Positions 18,642-27,374 of a stretch of DNA of 64,000 nucleotides are shown here, piece by piece (the first letter of the stretch is position 1; each line of letters opens with the position of its first letter). The notes below the pieces were generated by a model. The model made no database searches. It was given only the letters and a program-made list of their open reading frames with translations, and was not told the origin of the DNA. The stretch is from Mesorhizobium denitrificans (GTDB lineage Bacteria; Pseudomonadota; Alphaproteobacteria; Rhizobiales; Rhizobiaceae). A program made the position numbers and the translations under genes. The stretch spans positions 62,001 through 126,000 of the forward strand of contig NZ_QURN01000004.1 in the NCBI RefSeq assembly GCF_003403035.1, in the 5' to 3' direction.

Positions 18642-21227
18642 TTAGAGCTCGCGAAGCACCGGCGCAGCCTTCTGGCCGAGTATCCGCCAAGTGCCGAGCA
18701 ATCCGAAACCAACCGTCAGGACAAGCGCCAGCACGATTGTCGCGACCGCCACTTCCGGAAGGAAAACGGATGGCAATTTCATCACGCGCGCCACCACATA
18801 CCAGGCCGCAACGCCGCCCGCGATCAGCGCGAAAATCGCCGTGGCCAGGCCGATCAGCAAATATTCCAGGCTGAAAGCAGCCATCAGCGTGCGCCGCGTC
18901 GCGCCCAGCGTCTTGAGCACCACCGCATCATGGACGCGCGCACGATTGCCCGCAGCCAGCGCACCGGAAAGCACGAGCACCGACGCAACGAGCGCCACCG
19001 CCGCCGCAGTGCGTATCGCCGTGCCGAGCTGCCCGACAAGCTGGTTCACCACATCCAGCGCATCCTTGACGCGCACACTCGTCACCGCCGGAAATTGCTT
19101 CGTCACGGCATTGAGCAGCTTTGCTTCATCGGCTGGCGCGGCGTTTTGTTCGCGCAGCGTCGCCAGCCAGCTATGCGGCGCACCCGCAAACGTATTCGGC
19201 GAAAACACCATCACGAAATTGATGCCGAGCGACTCCCATTGTACCCGCCGCATATTGGCGATTTTCGCTGTGATGTTCCGGCCAAGCACGTTAACCGTGA
19301 CCGTATCGCCCAGCTTCAAGCCGATCTGCTGCGCTTCATCCGCGGAGAAGGAAACCAGCGGTTCGCCGGCGTAGTCCTTCGGCCACCACTCGCCTTCGGA
19401 GATCACCGCATTTTCAGGAATCGCCTCGGAATAGGTTATGCCCCGGTCGCCGCGCAGCACCCACGCGCCCTCTGGCGGCACCTTCACCGTTTGCGCATCG
19501 ACGCCATTCAGCGCCACCACGCGCCCGCGCAGCATGGGCACGCGCTGTATCGCGCCGCGCGGCGATTCCGCTTGTACGAATTTCACAAAGTCATCGATTT
19601 CGGCCGGCTGCACATCGACGAAGAAGAAGTTCGGAGCGCGCTCGGCAATCGTGCCGGAAATCTGTCGCCGCAGATTGCCGTCAATGAGTGCCAGCGTAAC
19701 CACCAGCGTCAATCCGAGTCCCAACGACAGCACTACCGAGGGCGTCAGCGCGCCTGGTCGATGAATATTGCCGATTGCCAATCGGAGCGGTGTTGAACGA
19801 ACCGAAGGCGCACGCCGCGCCAGCGCCTGCACCAACCCGCCGACACCGCGCAATACAAGAAACGACGCAACCGCCGCTGCCACGAAAATGATCGCAATGC
19901 GCTTGTCACTGGAAAACAGCACCGCCAGCGTGGCCAGCAGAACGCCCGCGCCAATCGCCGTCGCAACATAGGCGATGCGCGGCAGGCCCTTCGCCTCAAA
20001 TCCCAACTCGCGAAACAGCGCCGTCGCTGGAACATCGCGCGCCCTGCCGAGCGGCAACACCGCAAACGCCAGCGTCACCAGCACGCCGAATATCACCGCC
20101 ACCGCGAGCGCGCCTGGATAGACGCCACTCTCCGCCGGAACCGGTATGAGCGAGGCAAGCGCTGCCTTGGCCGCAAACGGCATCAACACGCCGAGCACCA
20201 GACCAATCGCAATGCCGATGGACGCAATCAGCATGATCTGGATCAGATAAACAGAAAAAACAAAGCCGCCCGAAGCACCAAGGCTTTTGAACGTAGCAAT
20301 TACCCCGCGCTTGGAGTCGAGATAGGCGCGCACGGCGTTTGCCACGCCAACGCCTCCCACCACCAATGCGGTCAGGCCAACCAGCGTCAGGAATTGCGAG
20401 AACCGCTCAATATTGGCCGACAGCGCAGGAGCGGCATTGGTACGGCTACGAATGCTCCAGCCTGCCTGCGGAAACTCTGCCTGCGCCCGGTCCTTGACCG
20501 CTTGCAATTGCGCCTCGCTGGAACCACCCGGCAGTCGAACCTTGTAAACATGCTCCACAAGGCTTCCCGGCTGAATCAGGCCCGATGCTTTCAGCGCCTC
20601 CATCGACATAAGCAGTCGTGGCGCGAAGCCAAACCCGTCAGAGATCGCGTCAGGCTCATTGGTCAGCAGCGCTCGCAACTGGATGCGTTGACTGCCAAGC
20701 TCGATCGAATCGCCAACCTTCAGCGCAAGCCGGTCGAACAGAATTTGCGGCGCGGCAGCACCATAGGCACCATCACGCAACCCAAACAGATCATCGCGCG
20801 ACAGCGCGGGCTCCGTCTCAAGCGTCCCGTAGAGCGGATAGGCTGGATCGACAGCCTTGGCTTCCACCAGCGCCTGATCCGAACCATCCGCTAGTCGCGC
20901 CATGGACCGCATTCCGGCACTCACCGCGAGCGTTCCCAGTCCATTCAGAAAGGCGCGTTCCTGCTCGTTCGCCTCACGCTGATTCAGCTCGAATCGCATA
21001 TCCGCGCCGAGCAGCGTTTGCCCCTGATTGGCAACCCCATCGGCAATCGCTCGCGCAACGGAATTGACACCAGCAATCGCGCCCACGCCGAGCGCAATGC
21101 AGGCGACAAAGATCAGGAAGCCTGAAAGCCCGGCGCGCATTTCGCGCAGCGCAAATCGCATTGCCAGCCCAAACTGCGCCGCACCTTTCGGCGGCTGATA
21201 GGCGTTTGGCGAGACGGTCGCGTCCAT
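18642..21227 (-). CDS. FtsX-like ABC permease, YbbP type
   Basis: An 861-residue permease with an N-terminal membrane segment, large extracytoplasmic domains and two sets of FtsX-type transmembrane segments (about residues 260-480 and 740-850), the duplicated layout of the YbbP group of macrolide/lipoprotein-type exporters. It follows the ATPase gene with a two-base gap, and both diverge from a tesA-type lipase gene, the same neighbourhood as E. coli tesA-ybbA-ybbP. Its substrate is not known. Confidence 0.92.
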   Translation of the reverse strand: MDATVSPNAYQPPKGAAQFGLAMRFALREMRAGLSGFLIFVACIALGVGAIAGVNSVARAIADGVANQGQTLLGADMRFELNQREANEQERAFLNGLGTLAVSAGMRSMARLADGSDQALVEAKAVDPAYPLYGTLETEPALSRDDLFGLRDGAYGAAAPQILFDRLALKVGDSIELGSQRIQLRALLTNEPDAISDGFGFAPRLLMSMEALKASGLIQPGSLVEHVYKVRLPGGSSEAQLQAVKDRAQAEFPQAGWSIRSRTNAAPALSANIERFSQFLTLVGLTALVVGGVGVANAVRAYLDSKRGVIATFKSLGASGGFVFSVYLIQIMLIASIGIAIGLVLGVLMPFAAKAALASLIPVPAESGVYPGALAVAVIFGVLVTLAFAVLPLGRARDVPATALFRELGFEAKGLPRIAYVATAIGAGVLLATLAVLFSSDKRIAIIFVAAAVASFLVLRGVGGLVQALARRAPSVRSTPLRLAIGNIHRPGALTPSVVLSLGLGLTLVVTLALIDGNLRRQISGTIAERAPNFFFVDVQPAEIDDFVKFVQAESPRGAIQRVPMLRGRVVALNGVDAQTVKVPPEGAWVLRGDRGITYSEAIPENAVISEGEWWPKDYAGEPLVSFSADEAQQIGLKLGDTVTVNVLGRNITAKIANMRRVQWESLGINFVMVFSPNTFAGAPHSWLATLREQNAAPADEAKLLNAVTKQFPAVTSVRVKDALDVVNQLVGQLGTAIRTAAAVALVASVLVLSGALAAGNRARVHDAVVLKTLGATRRTLMAAFSLEYLLIGLATAIFALIAGGVAAWYVVARVMKLPSVFLPEVAVATIVLALVLTVGFGLLGTWRILGQKAAPVLREL

Positions 21228-21229
21228 CG

Positions 21230-21907
21230 CTACACTTTCACCGCTGTCTCGATCCGGCCGGACCGCATTGCGATCTGACGGTCGCAGCGTTGCGCCAGTG
21301 CCGGGTCATGCGTCACCAGCACCAGCGTCATGCCGCGTTCCCGCGCCTTGGCAAAAAGCAGATCGGCCACCTGCTTGCCCGTCGCCTGATCGAGATTGCC
21401 GGTCGGCTCATCCGCAATGAGAATGCGCGGCTCTGGCGCAAGTGCGCGCGCAATCGCCACGCGCTGCTGTTCGCCACCTGAAAGCTGGCCGGGATAATGG
21501 CTTATCCGCTCGCCCAGCCCAACCGCCTCCAATTCGCGTGCAGCAACGGCAAATGCATCGCGATGGCCCGCCAATTCCAGCGGCACGGCGACATTTTCCA
21601 GCGCCGTCATATTTGGAATGAGATGGAACGACTGAAACACGATCCCGACATTACGACCGCGAAAAGCCGCAACGGCATCTTCGCTCAGGCCGGTAATCTC
21701 CGTCCCCGCGATCCTCACCTTGCCGCTATCCACGCGCTCCAGCCCCGCCAGAACCATGAGCAGGGTCGACTTGCCGGAACCGGAGGGGCCGACAATGCCA
21801 GCCGCCTCGCCTGCCGCCACATCCAGCGAAACGCCTTTCAGCACATGCACTGACGAAGCACCCTGCCCAAGCGTCAGCGAAACGTCCTTCAATTCGATGA
21901 CGAGCAT
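21230..21907 (-). CDS. ABC transporter ATP-binding protein, YbbA/LolD type
   Basis: A 225-residue ATPase with Walker [10 protein letters not shown] (about residues 41-49), signature LSGGEQQR, Walker [13 protein letters not shown] and the H-loop VTHDPALA, all typical of the LolD/MacB/YbbA class. The ATG is preferred over a GTG two codons upstream. It partners with the large permease directly downstream and is divergently oriented to the esterase gene. Confidence 0.93.
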   Translation of the reverse strand: MLVIELKDVSLTLGQGASSVHVLKGVSLDVAAGEAAGIVGPSGSGKSTLLMVLAGLERVDSGKVRIAGTEITGLSEDAVAAFRGRNVGIVFQSFHLIPNMTALENVAVPLELAGHRDAFAVAARELEAVGLGERISHYPGQLSGGEQQRVAIARALAPEPRILIADEPTGNLDQATGKQVADLLFAKARERGMTLVLVTHDPALAQRCDRQIAMRSGRIETAVKV

Positions 21908-21968
21908 TGTCACAAGAAAATCCTATATGGGAGACAAAGGATGCTGCGGCTCATATGGGAACGGAAAG

Positions 21969-22604
21969 ATGGTAATCAAACCGATGCGGATGGCGCTAGC
22001 CGCAATCTTCCTCGCTTTTGCTGCACCAGCGAAGGCTGATCCGTACCAGATCGTCGGATTCGGCGACAGCCTCATGGCCGGATACGGACTTCAAAATGGC
22101 GAGAGCTTCACCGACAAGCTGCAAGCCGCGCTAAAGGCAAAGGGTCACGATGTTGTGATCTCAAATGCGGGCGTTTCAGGCGATACGTCCAGCGGCGGAC
22201 TCTCGCGTCTCGATTGGTCGATTCCGGACGGAACCAACCTCGTCATTCTCGAACTCGGCGCGAACGATATGCTGCGCGGCATAGATCCTGCGCTTACCGA
22301 AAAGAACCTCGATACGATGCTCGCCAACCTGAAGAAGCGCGGCATTCCCGTCATGTTAGCCGGCATGCGCGCTGCACCCAATCTCGGCCCCGACTATCAG
22401 GCGAAGTTCGACGCCATCTATCCGCGCCTGGCAGAGAAATATGGCGTGACGCTCTACCCGTTCTTTGTCGATGGAATCGTCGCGGACAAGACCTATTTGT
22501 TGGAAGACGGAATGCATCCCAACGCAGCCGGCATCGACCGCATGGTCGAGCGCATTCTGCCGACCGTAGAGAAGGTGATTGTGTCAAATGGAAAGGCAAG
22601 TTGA
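21969..22604 (+). CDS. tesA: SGNH-family arylesterase/lysophospholipase, TesA type
   Basis: Periplasmic lipolytic enzyme of 211 residues. A signal peptide ends near AKA-D24. The SGNH blocks are present: GDSL with Ser34 in FGDSLMAGYG, the Gly of GVSGDTSSGG, GAND, and the catalytic Asp/His in DGMHPN near residue 180. It diverges from the ybbAP-like transporter, the arrangement seen with E. coli tesA. Substrate specificity cannot be read from the sequence. Confidence 0.92.
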   Translation: MVIKPMRMALAAIFLAFAAPAKADPYQIVGFGDSLMAGYGLQNGESFTDKLQAALKAKGHDVVISNAGVSGDTSSGGLSRLDWSIPDGTNLVILELGANDMLRGIDPALTEKNLDTMLANLKKRGIPVMLAGMRAAPNLGPDYQAKFDAIYPRLAEKYGVTLYPFFVDGIVADKTYLLEDGMHPNAAGIDRMVERILPTVEKVIVSNGKAS

Positions 22605-22713
22605 ACACACTGCTTTAACCAGTTGCCGACGCAACTGCGAAAACCTCTTGCCGCATTGCGCAAACGGTGATTCGCTTGGGATGCGCGTTTGATTCGAGAT
22701 AGGGAGCCTGCCT

Positions 22714-23307
22714 ATGCCCCGTTTGTTCACCGCTCTCGAAGTTCCTCGTGACGCAGCGCTTTCCCTATCGCTTCTGCGCGGCGGCTTGCCGGGCGCTCGC
22801 TGGATCGATGTTGAGAATTATCACCTGACCTTGCGCTTTTTCGGCGATGTCGAAGGCCATGTGGCTGACGAAATAGTCAACGCGCTGGATCGCGTACACC
22901 GCCCTTCCTTCCAGATCACGCTTTCCGGCGTAGGCGCTTTCGGCGGCAAGAAGCCCCATTCGATCTGGGCGGGCGTGACCGCATCGCCAGATCTTTTCGC
23001 GCTTCAGGCTGAAATCGACCGCATTGCTGCGCGTCTCGGTCTGCCGTCTGACGCTCGCAAATTCTCGCCGCACGTCACGCTGGCGAGACTGCGCAATACC
23101 TCGCCCGATGCCGTAGCGATGTATCTCTCCGCGCGCGGCAATTTCGCCACCATGCCGTTCAAAGTCGGGCGATTCGTCCTTATGTCATCCCGCGATTCGG
23201 TCGGTGGTGGACCTTATGTCGTCGAGGAAGCCTGGCCACTCGGCGCGGACATTCGCTCGCCAAGCTTGATGGCCAGCCCGTCGGACGCTTCACGGAGCAT
23301 CCGGTAA
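22714..23307 (+). CDS. thpR: RNA 2',3'-cyclic phosphodiesterase (LigT/ThpR)
   Basis: 2H-phosphoesterase superfamily enzyme of 197 residues with both histidine motifs, H37-L-T39-L and H120-V-T122-L, and the standard RLFTALEVP start. Acts on 2',3'-cyclic phosphate RNA ends in vitro. GGGAG precedes the ATG. The last 94 bases overlap the 3' end of the convergent phosphatase gene, so both C-termini are encoded by the same DNA in opposite directions. Confidence 0.93.
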   Translation: MPRLFTALEVPRDAALSLSLLRGGLPGARWIDVENYHLTLRFFGDVEGHVADEIVNALDRVHRPSFQITLSGVGAFGGKKPHSIWAGVTASPDLFALQAEIDRIAARLGLPSDARKFSPHVTLARLRNTSPDAVAMYLSARGNFATMPFKVGRFVLMSSRDSVGGGPYVVEEAWPLGADIRSPSLMASPSDASRSIR

Positions 23308-23729
23308 ACGGACTCGAATCCGTCATTGCCGCCATAATACGGGTCGGGGACATCCCGAACTGGCCCCAGCGCATATTGATTGAACAAATGAATACGCCCG
23401 CGCGCCTCCGGTTCTGCCACCCGGCGCAAATCATCCACATTCGATCGGTCCATAGCCATAACCAGATCGAAACGCTCGAAGTCGTCCGGTCGAATTTTCC
23501 GCGCGCGCTGGTCGGAAATATCAATGCCGTATCGCGCAGCCACCGCTATCGAACGCGGGTCCGGCGGCGAACCCTGATGCCAGGCGCCAATTCCGGCAGA
23601 GTCGATCACGAAGCGATTATCCCAACCCCTTTTCCGCACTGCGTCGCGAAAAAGCCCCTCGGCCAACGGTGATCGGCAGATATTGCCCAAGCACACGAAC
23701 AGAACCGAGTACTGCCATTGTGAAGTCAC
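23214..23729 (-). CDS. Low-molecular-weight protein tyrosine phosphatase
   Basis: A 171-residue phosphatase with the P-loop C13-LGNIC-R19-S near the N-terminus and the general-acid loop VPDPYYGG near residue 128. The start is a GTG preceded by AGGGG, since there is no ATG before the P-loop. The C-terminal extension after SDGLAIKLGERM lies in the overlap with thpR. Possible role in exopolysaccharide or stress signalling is family knowledge only. Confidence 0.92.
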   Translation of the reverse strand: MTSQWQYSVLFVCLGNICRSPLAEGLFRDAVRKRGWDNRFVIDSAGIGAWHQGSPPDPRSIAVAARYGIDISDQRARKIRPDDFERFDLVMAMDRSNVDDLRRVAEPEARGRIHLFNQYALGPVRDVPDPYYGGNDGFESVYRMLREASDGLAIKLGERMSAPSGQASSTT

Positions 23730-23819
23730 GAATAACCCCTTCTACCGATTTGAAAGGTTGCGGTCTTGCAGCGGGGCAGAACCTATACCACATCATCGGT
23801 AATGATCACGGAGGGATCG

Positions 23820-24161
23820 ATGGACGCAGCGCGAATGTTTCGCACCGACGGAACTGACAATATCCGGCAGAATTTCTGGCGCACGGCACGCAAGGCCGCG
23901 CGGCACGTACCGTTCATGGAAGACGTTGTTTCGGCCTACTATTGTGCGCTGGACAAGGAAACGTCCACCAAGACCAAGGGCATCCTGCTCGGCGCGCTGG
24001 CCTATTTCGTTCTTCCCATCGATGCGGTGCCTGACATCCTCGCCGGGATAGGTTTCACGGACGATATTGCGGTGCTATCCGCTGCCATAGCTGCCGTACA
24101 GGCAAGCATCACGACCGCTCATCGCAGCGCAGCGCGCAAGGCCATCGACGACTGGTCATGA
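23820..24161 (+). CDS. DUF1232 (YkvA family) small membrane protein
   Basis: A 113-residue protein with the DUF1232 core KGILLGALAYFVLPIDAVPD followed by GFTDD, a hydrophobic hairpin conserved in YkvA proteins of unknown function. GGAGGG precedes the ATG. It is monocistronic: a terminator follows 12 bases after the stop. Confidence 0.88.
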   Translation: MDAARMFRTDGTDNIRQNFWRTARKAARHVPFMEDVVSAYYCALDKETSTKTKGILLGALAYFVLPIDAVPDILAGIGFTDDIAVLSAAIAAVQASITTAHRSAARKAIDDWS

Positions 24162-24173
24162 CGTTGTCCTGAG

Positions 24174-24200
24174 ACGGCAAGTCAAACTCTTGCCGTTTTC
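24174..24200 (+). terminator. Terminator of the DUF1232 gene
   Basis: ACGGCAAG / CTTGCCGT form an 8-base-pair stem with a 7-base loop, followed by TTTTC. Confidence 0.85.
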
Positions 24201-24384
24201 ATGCCCTCCTCAATGTGCGCGCAAGCTTGGTGCGGCAGCTTGGACTGTCTGGTATCGGATGTTCGAGCACCGGATTTGGGCGGGATAACGGTTTGGTAAC
24301 TCTGATTAAGTCAATATGAACCAAATTGCCTCGCCCGTCAGGCACGGCGCATAGTGATTTTTTAGAACGGGAAATGTCTCAGCA

Positions 24385-24888
24385 ATGTACAGATTGACTG
24401 CCTTGGTTACGAGTTTTGTGCTGGCGATAAGCGCCGCACCCGCGTTGGCGCAGTCGGCCACCAAGATCGGCCAGCACAATGCGTGGGGCACGTATAGCTA
24501 TCAGGCGCAGAATGGTAAGGTCTGCTATGTGCTCACGGTTCCGACCGACAAGCAGCCAGCCACACTGGACCACGGCGATATCTTTTTCTTCGTAAGCCAG
24601 CGCCCCGGTGGCAAGGCTTCGTACGAACCGCAGTTCATCGCTTCCTATGATTTGCAGGCCAATTCCAAGGTCCAGGTCACCGTAGGCAATAAGTCGTTCT
24701 CCATGTTCACCAAGGGTAAGTCGGCCTGGGTGGAAAAGCCGGAAGACGAACCAGCGCTGATCAACGCCATGCGCGGCGGGTCGGACATGAAGATCGCCGC
24801 CAAGTCCAAGCGCGGCAACCCGACGAACTACACCTTCTCGCTCAAAGGCATTTCGGCAGCGCTCAGTTCAATCGCCCAGTGCAAGTGA
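24385..24888 (+). CDS. Invasion-associated locus B (IalB) family periplasmic protein
   Basis: A 167-residue exported protein with a cleavable signal (AQ-S24 region) and the IalB pattern: AWGTYSYQAQNGKVCYVLT, FFVSQRPGG, then a C-terminal Cys in SIAQCK that can pair with the first. IalB-type proteins are abundant in Bartonella, Brucella and relatives; a role in invasion has been shown only for some. The upstream 223 bases contain the DUF1232 terminator and nothing else I can identify. Confidence 0.85.
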   Translation: MYRLTALVTSFVLAISAAPALAQSATKIGQHNAWGTYSYQAQNGKVCYVLTVPTDKQPATLDHGDIFFFVSQRPGGKASYEPQFIASYDLQANSKVQVTVGNKSFSMFTKGKSAWVEKPEDEPALINAMRGGSDMKIAAKSKRGNPTNYTFSLKGISAALSSIAQCK

Positions 24889-24911
24889 GCCAGTACCGCG
24901 CCTCCAAAAGT

Positions 24912-24944
24912 TAGGCCGCGCCCTGCGGCCTATTTCTTTTTTTC
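24912..24944. terminator. Terminator between ialB-like and DUF6489 genes
   Basis: TAGGCCGC / GCGGCCTA stem with a 5-base loop, then TTTCTTTTTTT on the plus strand. Its T tract lies inside the 3' end of the convergent DUF6489 gene, encoding that protein's Lys-rich tail. Confidence 0.85.
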
Positions 24945-25181
24945 GTCCGAAGATCCCGGCGAGAACATTCCGCCCATAACGTTGCGCATCCAGTCCGTAT
25001 TCTGCGGCATGCCGGAGAACCATGTCTTGAGCAGGTTTTCCGGCGAAAACCGATCGATCTCAACGATCATGCGCTCTTCCATCTGTTTCATCATCGCCTG
25101 CTGAAGCGGCTGCACATCCGGCAACCCCATGAATTGCCGCGCTTCCTCCGGTGTGCAGTCGATGTTGATAGTCACCTTCAT
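24930..25181 (-). CDS. DUF6489 family protein
   Basis: An 83-residue acidic protein with the DUF6489 pattern: MKVTINIDCTPEEARQFMGL at the start, a Met-rich helix and a central ENLLKTWF. Found widely in alphaproteobacteria and of unknown function. The final lysines are encoded by the T tract of the neighbouring terminator. AGAGAAAAGA lies before the ATG. Confidence 0.82.
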   Translation of the reverse strand: MKVTINIDCTPEEARQFMGLPDVQPLQQAMMKQMEERMIVEIDRFSPENLLKTWFSGMPQNTDWMRNVMGGMFSPGSSDEKKK

Positions 25182-25267
25182 TCTTTTCTCTCCACTCTGG
25201 TGGCTTGTCGTTCACCAAGATTGCGCATGTTTCGCGCATTGAACAACTATCGAGCGAAATTCAAGCA

Positions 25268-25297
25268 ACAAAAAAAGGGCGGCTCGCGACCGCCCTT
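25268..25297 (-). terminator. Terminator of the Pro/Ala-rich membrane protein gene
   Basis: On the minus strand AAGGGCGG / CCGCCCTT form an 8-base-pair stem with a 7-base loop, followed by seven T. Confidence 0.88.
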
Positions 25298-25318
25298 CCT
25301 TTAGAAGCGCTTTGCCCG

Positions 25319-25720
25319 TTAGTTCGCCGGGGCAGGCTGCGTCGGCTGCGGTGCTGGAGCCGTCGCATTCGGCGCAGTTGCCGGCGGTGTGGCAGGTTGA
25401 GCCGGAGCCGTCGCATCAGGTGCCGGTGCGGCTGGCGTTGCCGGGGCCGGCTCGCTGGTTGTCGCTGGTGCCGGAGCCGGCGCCTCGGATTTACCCGGAG
25501 CGAAAACGAAATAGGCGATCACTGCGAGTACCAGAACAATCGCGGCGATAATCGCGCCATTTCCCGTGCCACGTCCTTCAACAACACGGCGATTATACAC
25601 GATGTTGTCACCCGCGTTCGTCACGCGTGAATCCCGTGGATCAATCGGTGCGCCAACAGGGTCCGTCACATGCTTCGGATCGTTGGCGTGGTCATGCAAT
25701 TTGCGTGCAGGTTCAGCCAT
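25319..25720 (-). CDS. Hypothetical membrane-anchored protein with Pro/Ala-rich tail
   Basis: A 133-residue protein: a charged cytoplasmic N-terminus (about residues 1-53, with GDNIVYNRRVVEGRG), one membrane segment (about 55-73, AIIAAIVLVLAVIAYFVF) and a low-complexity Pro/Ala/Thr tail to the end. I do not recognise a named domain. A GGAGG-type site precedes the ATG, and an EcfG-type promoter lies 35 bases upstream, suggesting general stress control. Its own terminator follows. Confidence 0.75.
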   Translation of the reverse strand: MAEPARKLHDHANDPKHVTDPVGAPIDPRDSRVTNAGDNIVYNRRVVEGRGTGNGAIIAAIVLVLAVIAYFVFAPGKSEAPAPAPATTSEPAPATPAAPAPDATAPAQPATPPATAPNATAPAPQPTQPAPAN

Positions 25721-25754
25721 TGCCGTCCTCCTTGTGTTCAGCTTCGGACTGACA

Positions 25755-25779
25755 AACGTAAGAAATAAGCCGAGGTTCC
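25755..25779 (-). promoter_or_regulatory. Probable EcfG promoter of the Pro/Ala-rich membrane protein gene
   Basis: On the minus strand GGAAC, 16 bases, then CGTT, ending 35 bases before the start codon. Same architecture as the site at 1653-1677. The -35 element lies inside the inverted repeat that probably terminates the upstream gene. Confidence 0.6.
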
Positions 25780-25794
25780 AAAGAATCTCGGCTT
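25767..25794 (-). terminator. Hairpin downstream of the small secreted protein gene
   Basis: AAGCCGAG / CTCGGCTT stem with a 12-base loop, followed on the minus strand by ATTTCTT. It is a plausible but weak terminator, 45 bases after the stop of the upstream gene. Confidence 0.5.
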
Positions 25795-25838
25795 TCGGTC
25801 GTTTGGCGACGCAAAAATCAGATGGGTAGCTGATTTTT

Positions 25839-26042
25839 CTAGTTTTGGTCAGTTTCCTGCGTCTGAACCGGCTCGTTGGTGGTTGGGAGCGCCGGGGTCG
25901 ACATATTGAGATTTTGCTCGGAAGCTACACTAGCTACGACTGTTTTATCTTCCTTGGCCTGCGCCGAGCGTTGAAACTCGCAAGCGCTCGCGAATGGTGC
26001 AGAGAAGGCAAGAAGGCTAATGGCTAGAACAGCTTTCTTCAT
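25839..26042 (-). CDS. Small secreted or lipoprotein, unknown
   Basis: A 67-residue protein with a good signal peptide (MKKAVLAISLLAFSAPFASA) immediately followed by Cys21, so either a signal peptidase I product or an atypical lipoprotein; the mature part is short, polar and Thr/Gln-rich. GAAAGGAG lies at good spacing before the ATG. I do not recognise a family. Confidence 0.7.
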   Translation of the reverse strand: MKKAVLAISLLAFSAPFASACEFQRSAQAKEDKTVVASVASEQNLNMSTPALPTTNEPVQTQETDQN

Positions 26043-26119
26043 TTCGTGCTCCTTTCAGTCAGAAGCACAAAGAATAACAAAGCTCAGTTCTTTGACAAAT
26101 CACGCTTTGCGTGAGCGCC

Positions 26120-26251
26120 CTAGCGCGCCACCGCCATGCAAAAGACCGCGATGAACGAGACAAGAAACAGCACGTTCAACGTTGCAAGCAGCTTCATCGC
26201 GGGAAGCGCGAGGGTTTCGGCGATGGTGGTTGCTGTCGCTGTTCTGGCCAT
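26120..26251 (-). CDS. Small single-span membrane protein, unknown
   Basis: A 43-residue frame with a polar start (MARTATATTIAETLALPAMK) and one hydrophobic segment (about residues 21-41, LLATLNVLFLVSFIAVFCMA). It lies 63 bases downstream of xerC on the same strand. There is no clear ribosome-binding site, so this is a candidate based on composition only. Confidence 0.4.
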   Translation of the reverse strand: MARTATATTIAETLALPAMKLLATLNVLFLVSFIAVFCMAVAR

Positions 26252-26314
26252 GCGCACATCTTAATCCGCAAAGCAGGACGATTGGTTAAGCCGTTATCTC
26301 GAATTGCACGGTTT

Positions 26315-27253
26315 TCACGCGCGCGGATGCGCCGCCTCATAAATATCCAGCAGTCGAGCCGAATCGACGCCCGTATAGATCTGCGTAGTCGAGAGGCTTG
26401 CATGGCCGAGCAATTCCTGAATCGCGCGCAGATCACCGCCGCGCCCCAACAGATGCGTCGCAAACGAGTGGCGCAGAGCGTGCGGCGTTGCCGTTTCGGG
26501 CAGATTGAGCGCCGAACGCATTCGCTTCATTTCACGCTGTACGATTGCCGGATTGAGCTGCCCGCCCTTGGCACCGCGAAACAGCGGTTGATCTGCCGCC
26601 AGATGATACGGGCAAAGGCTGCGATAGGTGGTGACGGCCTCAAACGCTACCGGCAATACCGGCACGAGCCGCGTCTTTCCGCCTTTACCCGTCACACGCA
26701 GCACATTATCTCCCCGCGCGGCAAGATCGGTCCCCAGCAGCCCCAAGGCCTCCGAAATACGCATCCCGGACCCATATAGCAGCGCCAGCACGGCCGCGTT
26801 GCGCGCGGCAATCCACGGCTCTTCCGCAAGCTGCTCGCCAACATCGACGACCCTGCGCGCATCGGAAACCGTCAGCGGCTTCGGCAATGATTTGGGCTGC
26901 TTAGGCGCGCGCAACGCTGACGCACCAGCGGCATTGGCCAACCCCTTGCGATCCAGGTAGCGCAGGAACGACCGCACACCCGCCAGCCCGCGCCCAATCG
27001 TTCTCGCCCCTGCGCCATCCGAGCGACGGGCTGCGAGAAAGGCGCGCAAATCGACTGGCCGCAACGCGCTCACGCTGGAAACGCCCGGTGGCCCGCCGCA
27101 ATGTCCCGTCAGAAACTGCAAAAACTGGCGCGTATCCCGCTCATAGGCCTCGACGGTCAGCTTCGACAGACGCCGCTCGCTTGCCAGCGCTTTCAACCAA
27201 GCCTGCCGTGCTTCGGCTAGATCGGGTTTGGCGGAGATCAAAAATTCCTGCAT
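26315..27253 (-). CDS. xerC: Tyrosine recombinase XerC
   Basis: Site-specific recombinase that resolves chromosome dimers at dif with XerD. The 312-residue product has the SAM-like N-terminal DNA-binding domain and the catalytic set Arg165, Lys190, His258, Arg261, His284 and Tyr293. Length and context (stand-alone housekeeping gene, no phage genes around) favour XerC over a mobile-element integrase. dif itself is not in this window as far as I can see. Confidence 0.9.
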   Translation of the reverse strand: MQEFLISAKPDLAEARQAWLKALASERRLSKLTVEAYERDTRQFLQFLTGHCGGPPGVSSVSALRPVDLRAFLAARRSDGAGARTIGRGLAGVRSFLRYLDRKGLANAAGASALRAPKQPKSLPKPLTVSDARRVVDVGEQLAEEPWIAARNAAVLALLYGSGMRISEALGLLGTDLAARGDNVLRVTGKGGKTRLVPVLPVAFEAVTTYRSLCPYHLAADQPLFRGAKGGQLNPAIVQREMKRMRSALNLPETATPHALRHSFATHLLGRGGDLRAIQELLGHASLSTTQIYTGVDSARLLDIYEAAHPRA

Positions 27254-27374
27254 GGTTATCCCGAAACCTCAAAGCCATATCTGACCTCACCAACCTTAAT
27301 GACAGGAAAACATCTGCGAGCCGGAACGAATATTGTGTTCGCCGCTTTCGGCAAAACAGATTGAGGGAATTCCG

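Noticed and set aside
18435-19796. 453-codon plus-strand frame opposite the ybbP-type permease
   Set aside because: Shadow frame; the minus-strand product is a complete FtsX-like permease.
26315-27253. Tyrosine recombinase as sign of an integrated element
   Set aside because: Length, sequence and housekeeping context fit XerC; no attachment repeats, tRNA or phage genes nearby.
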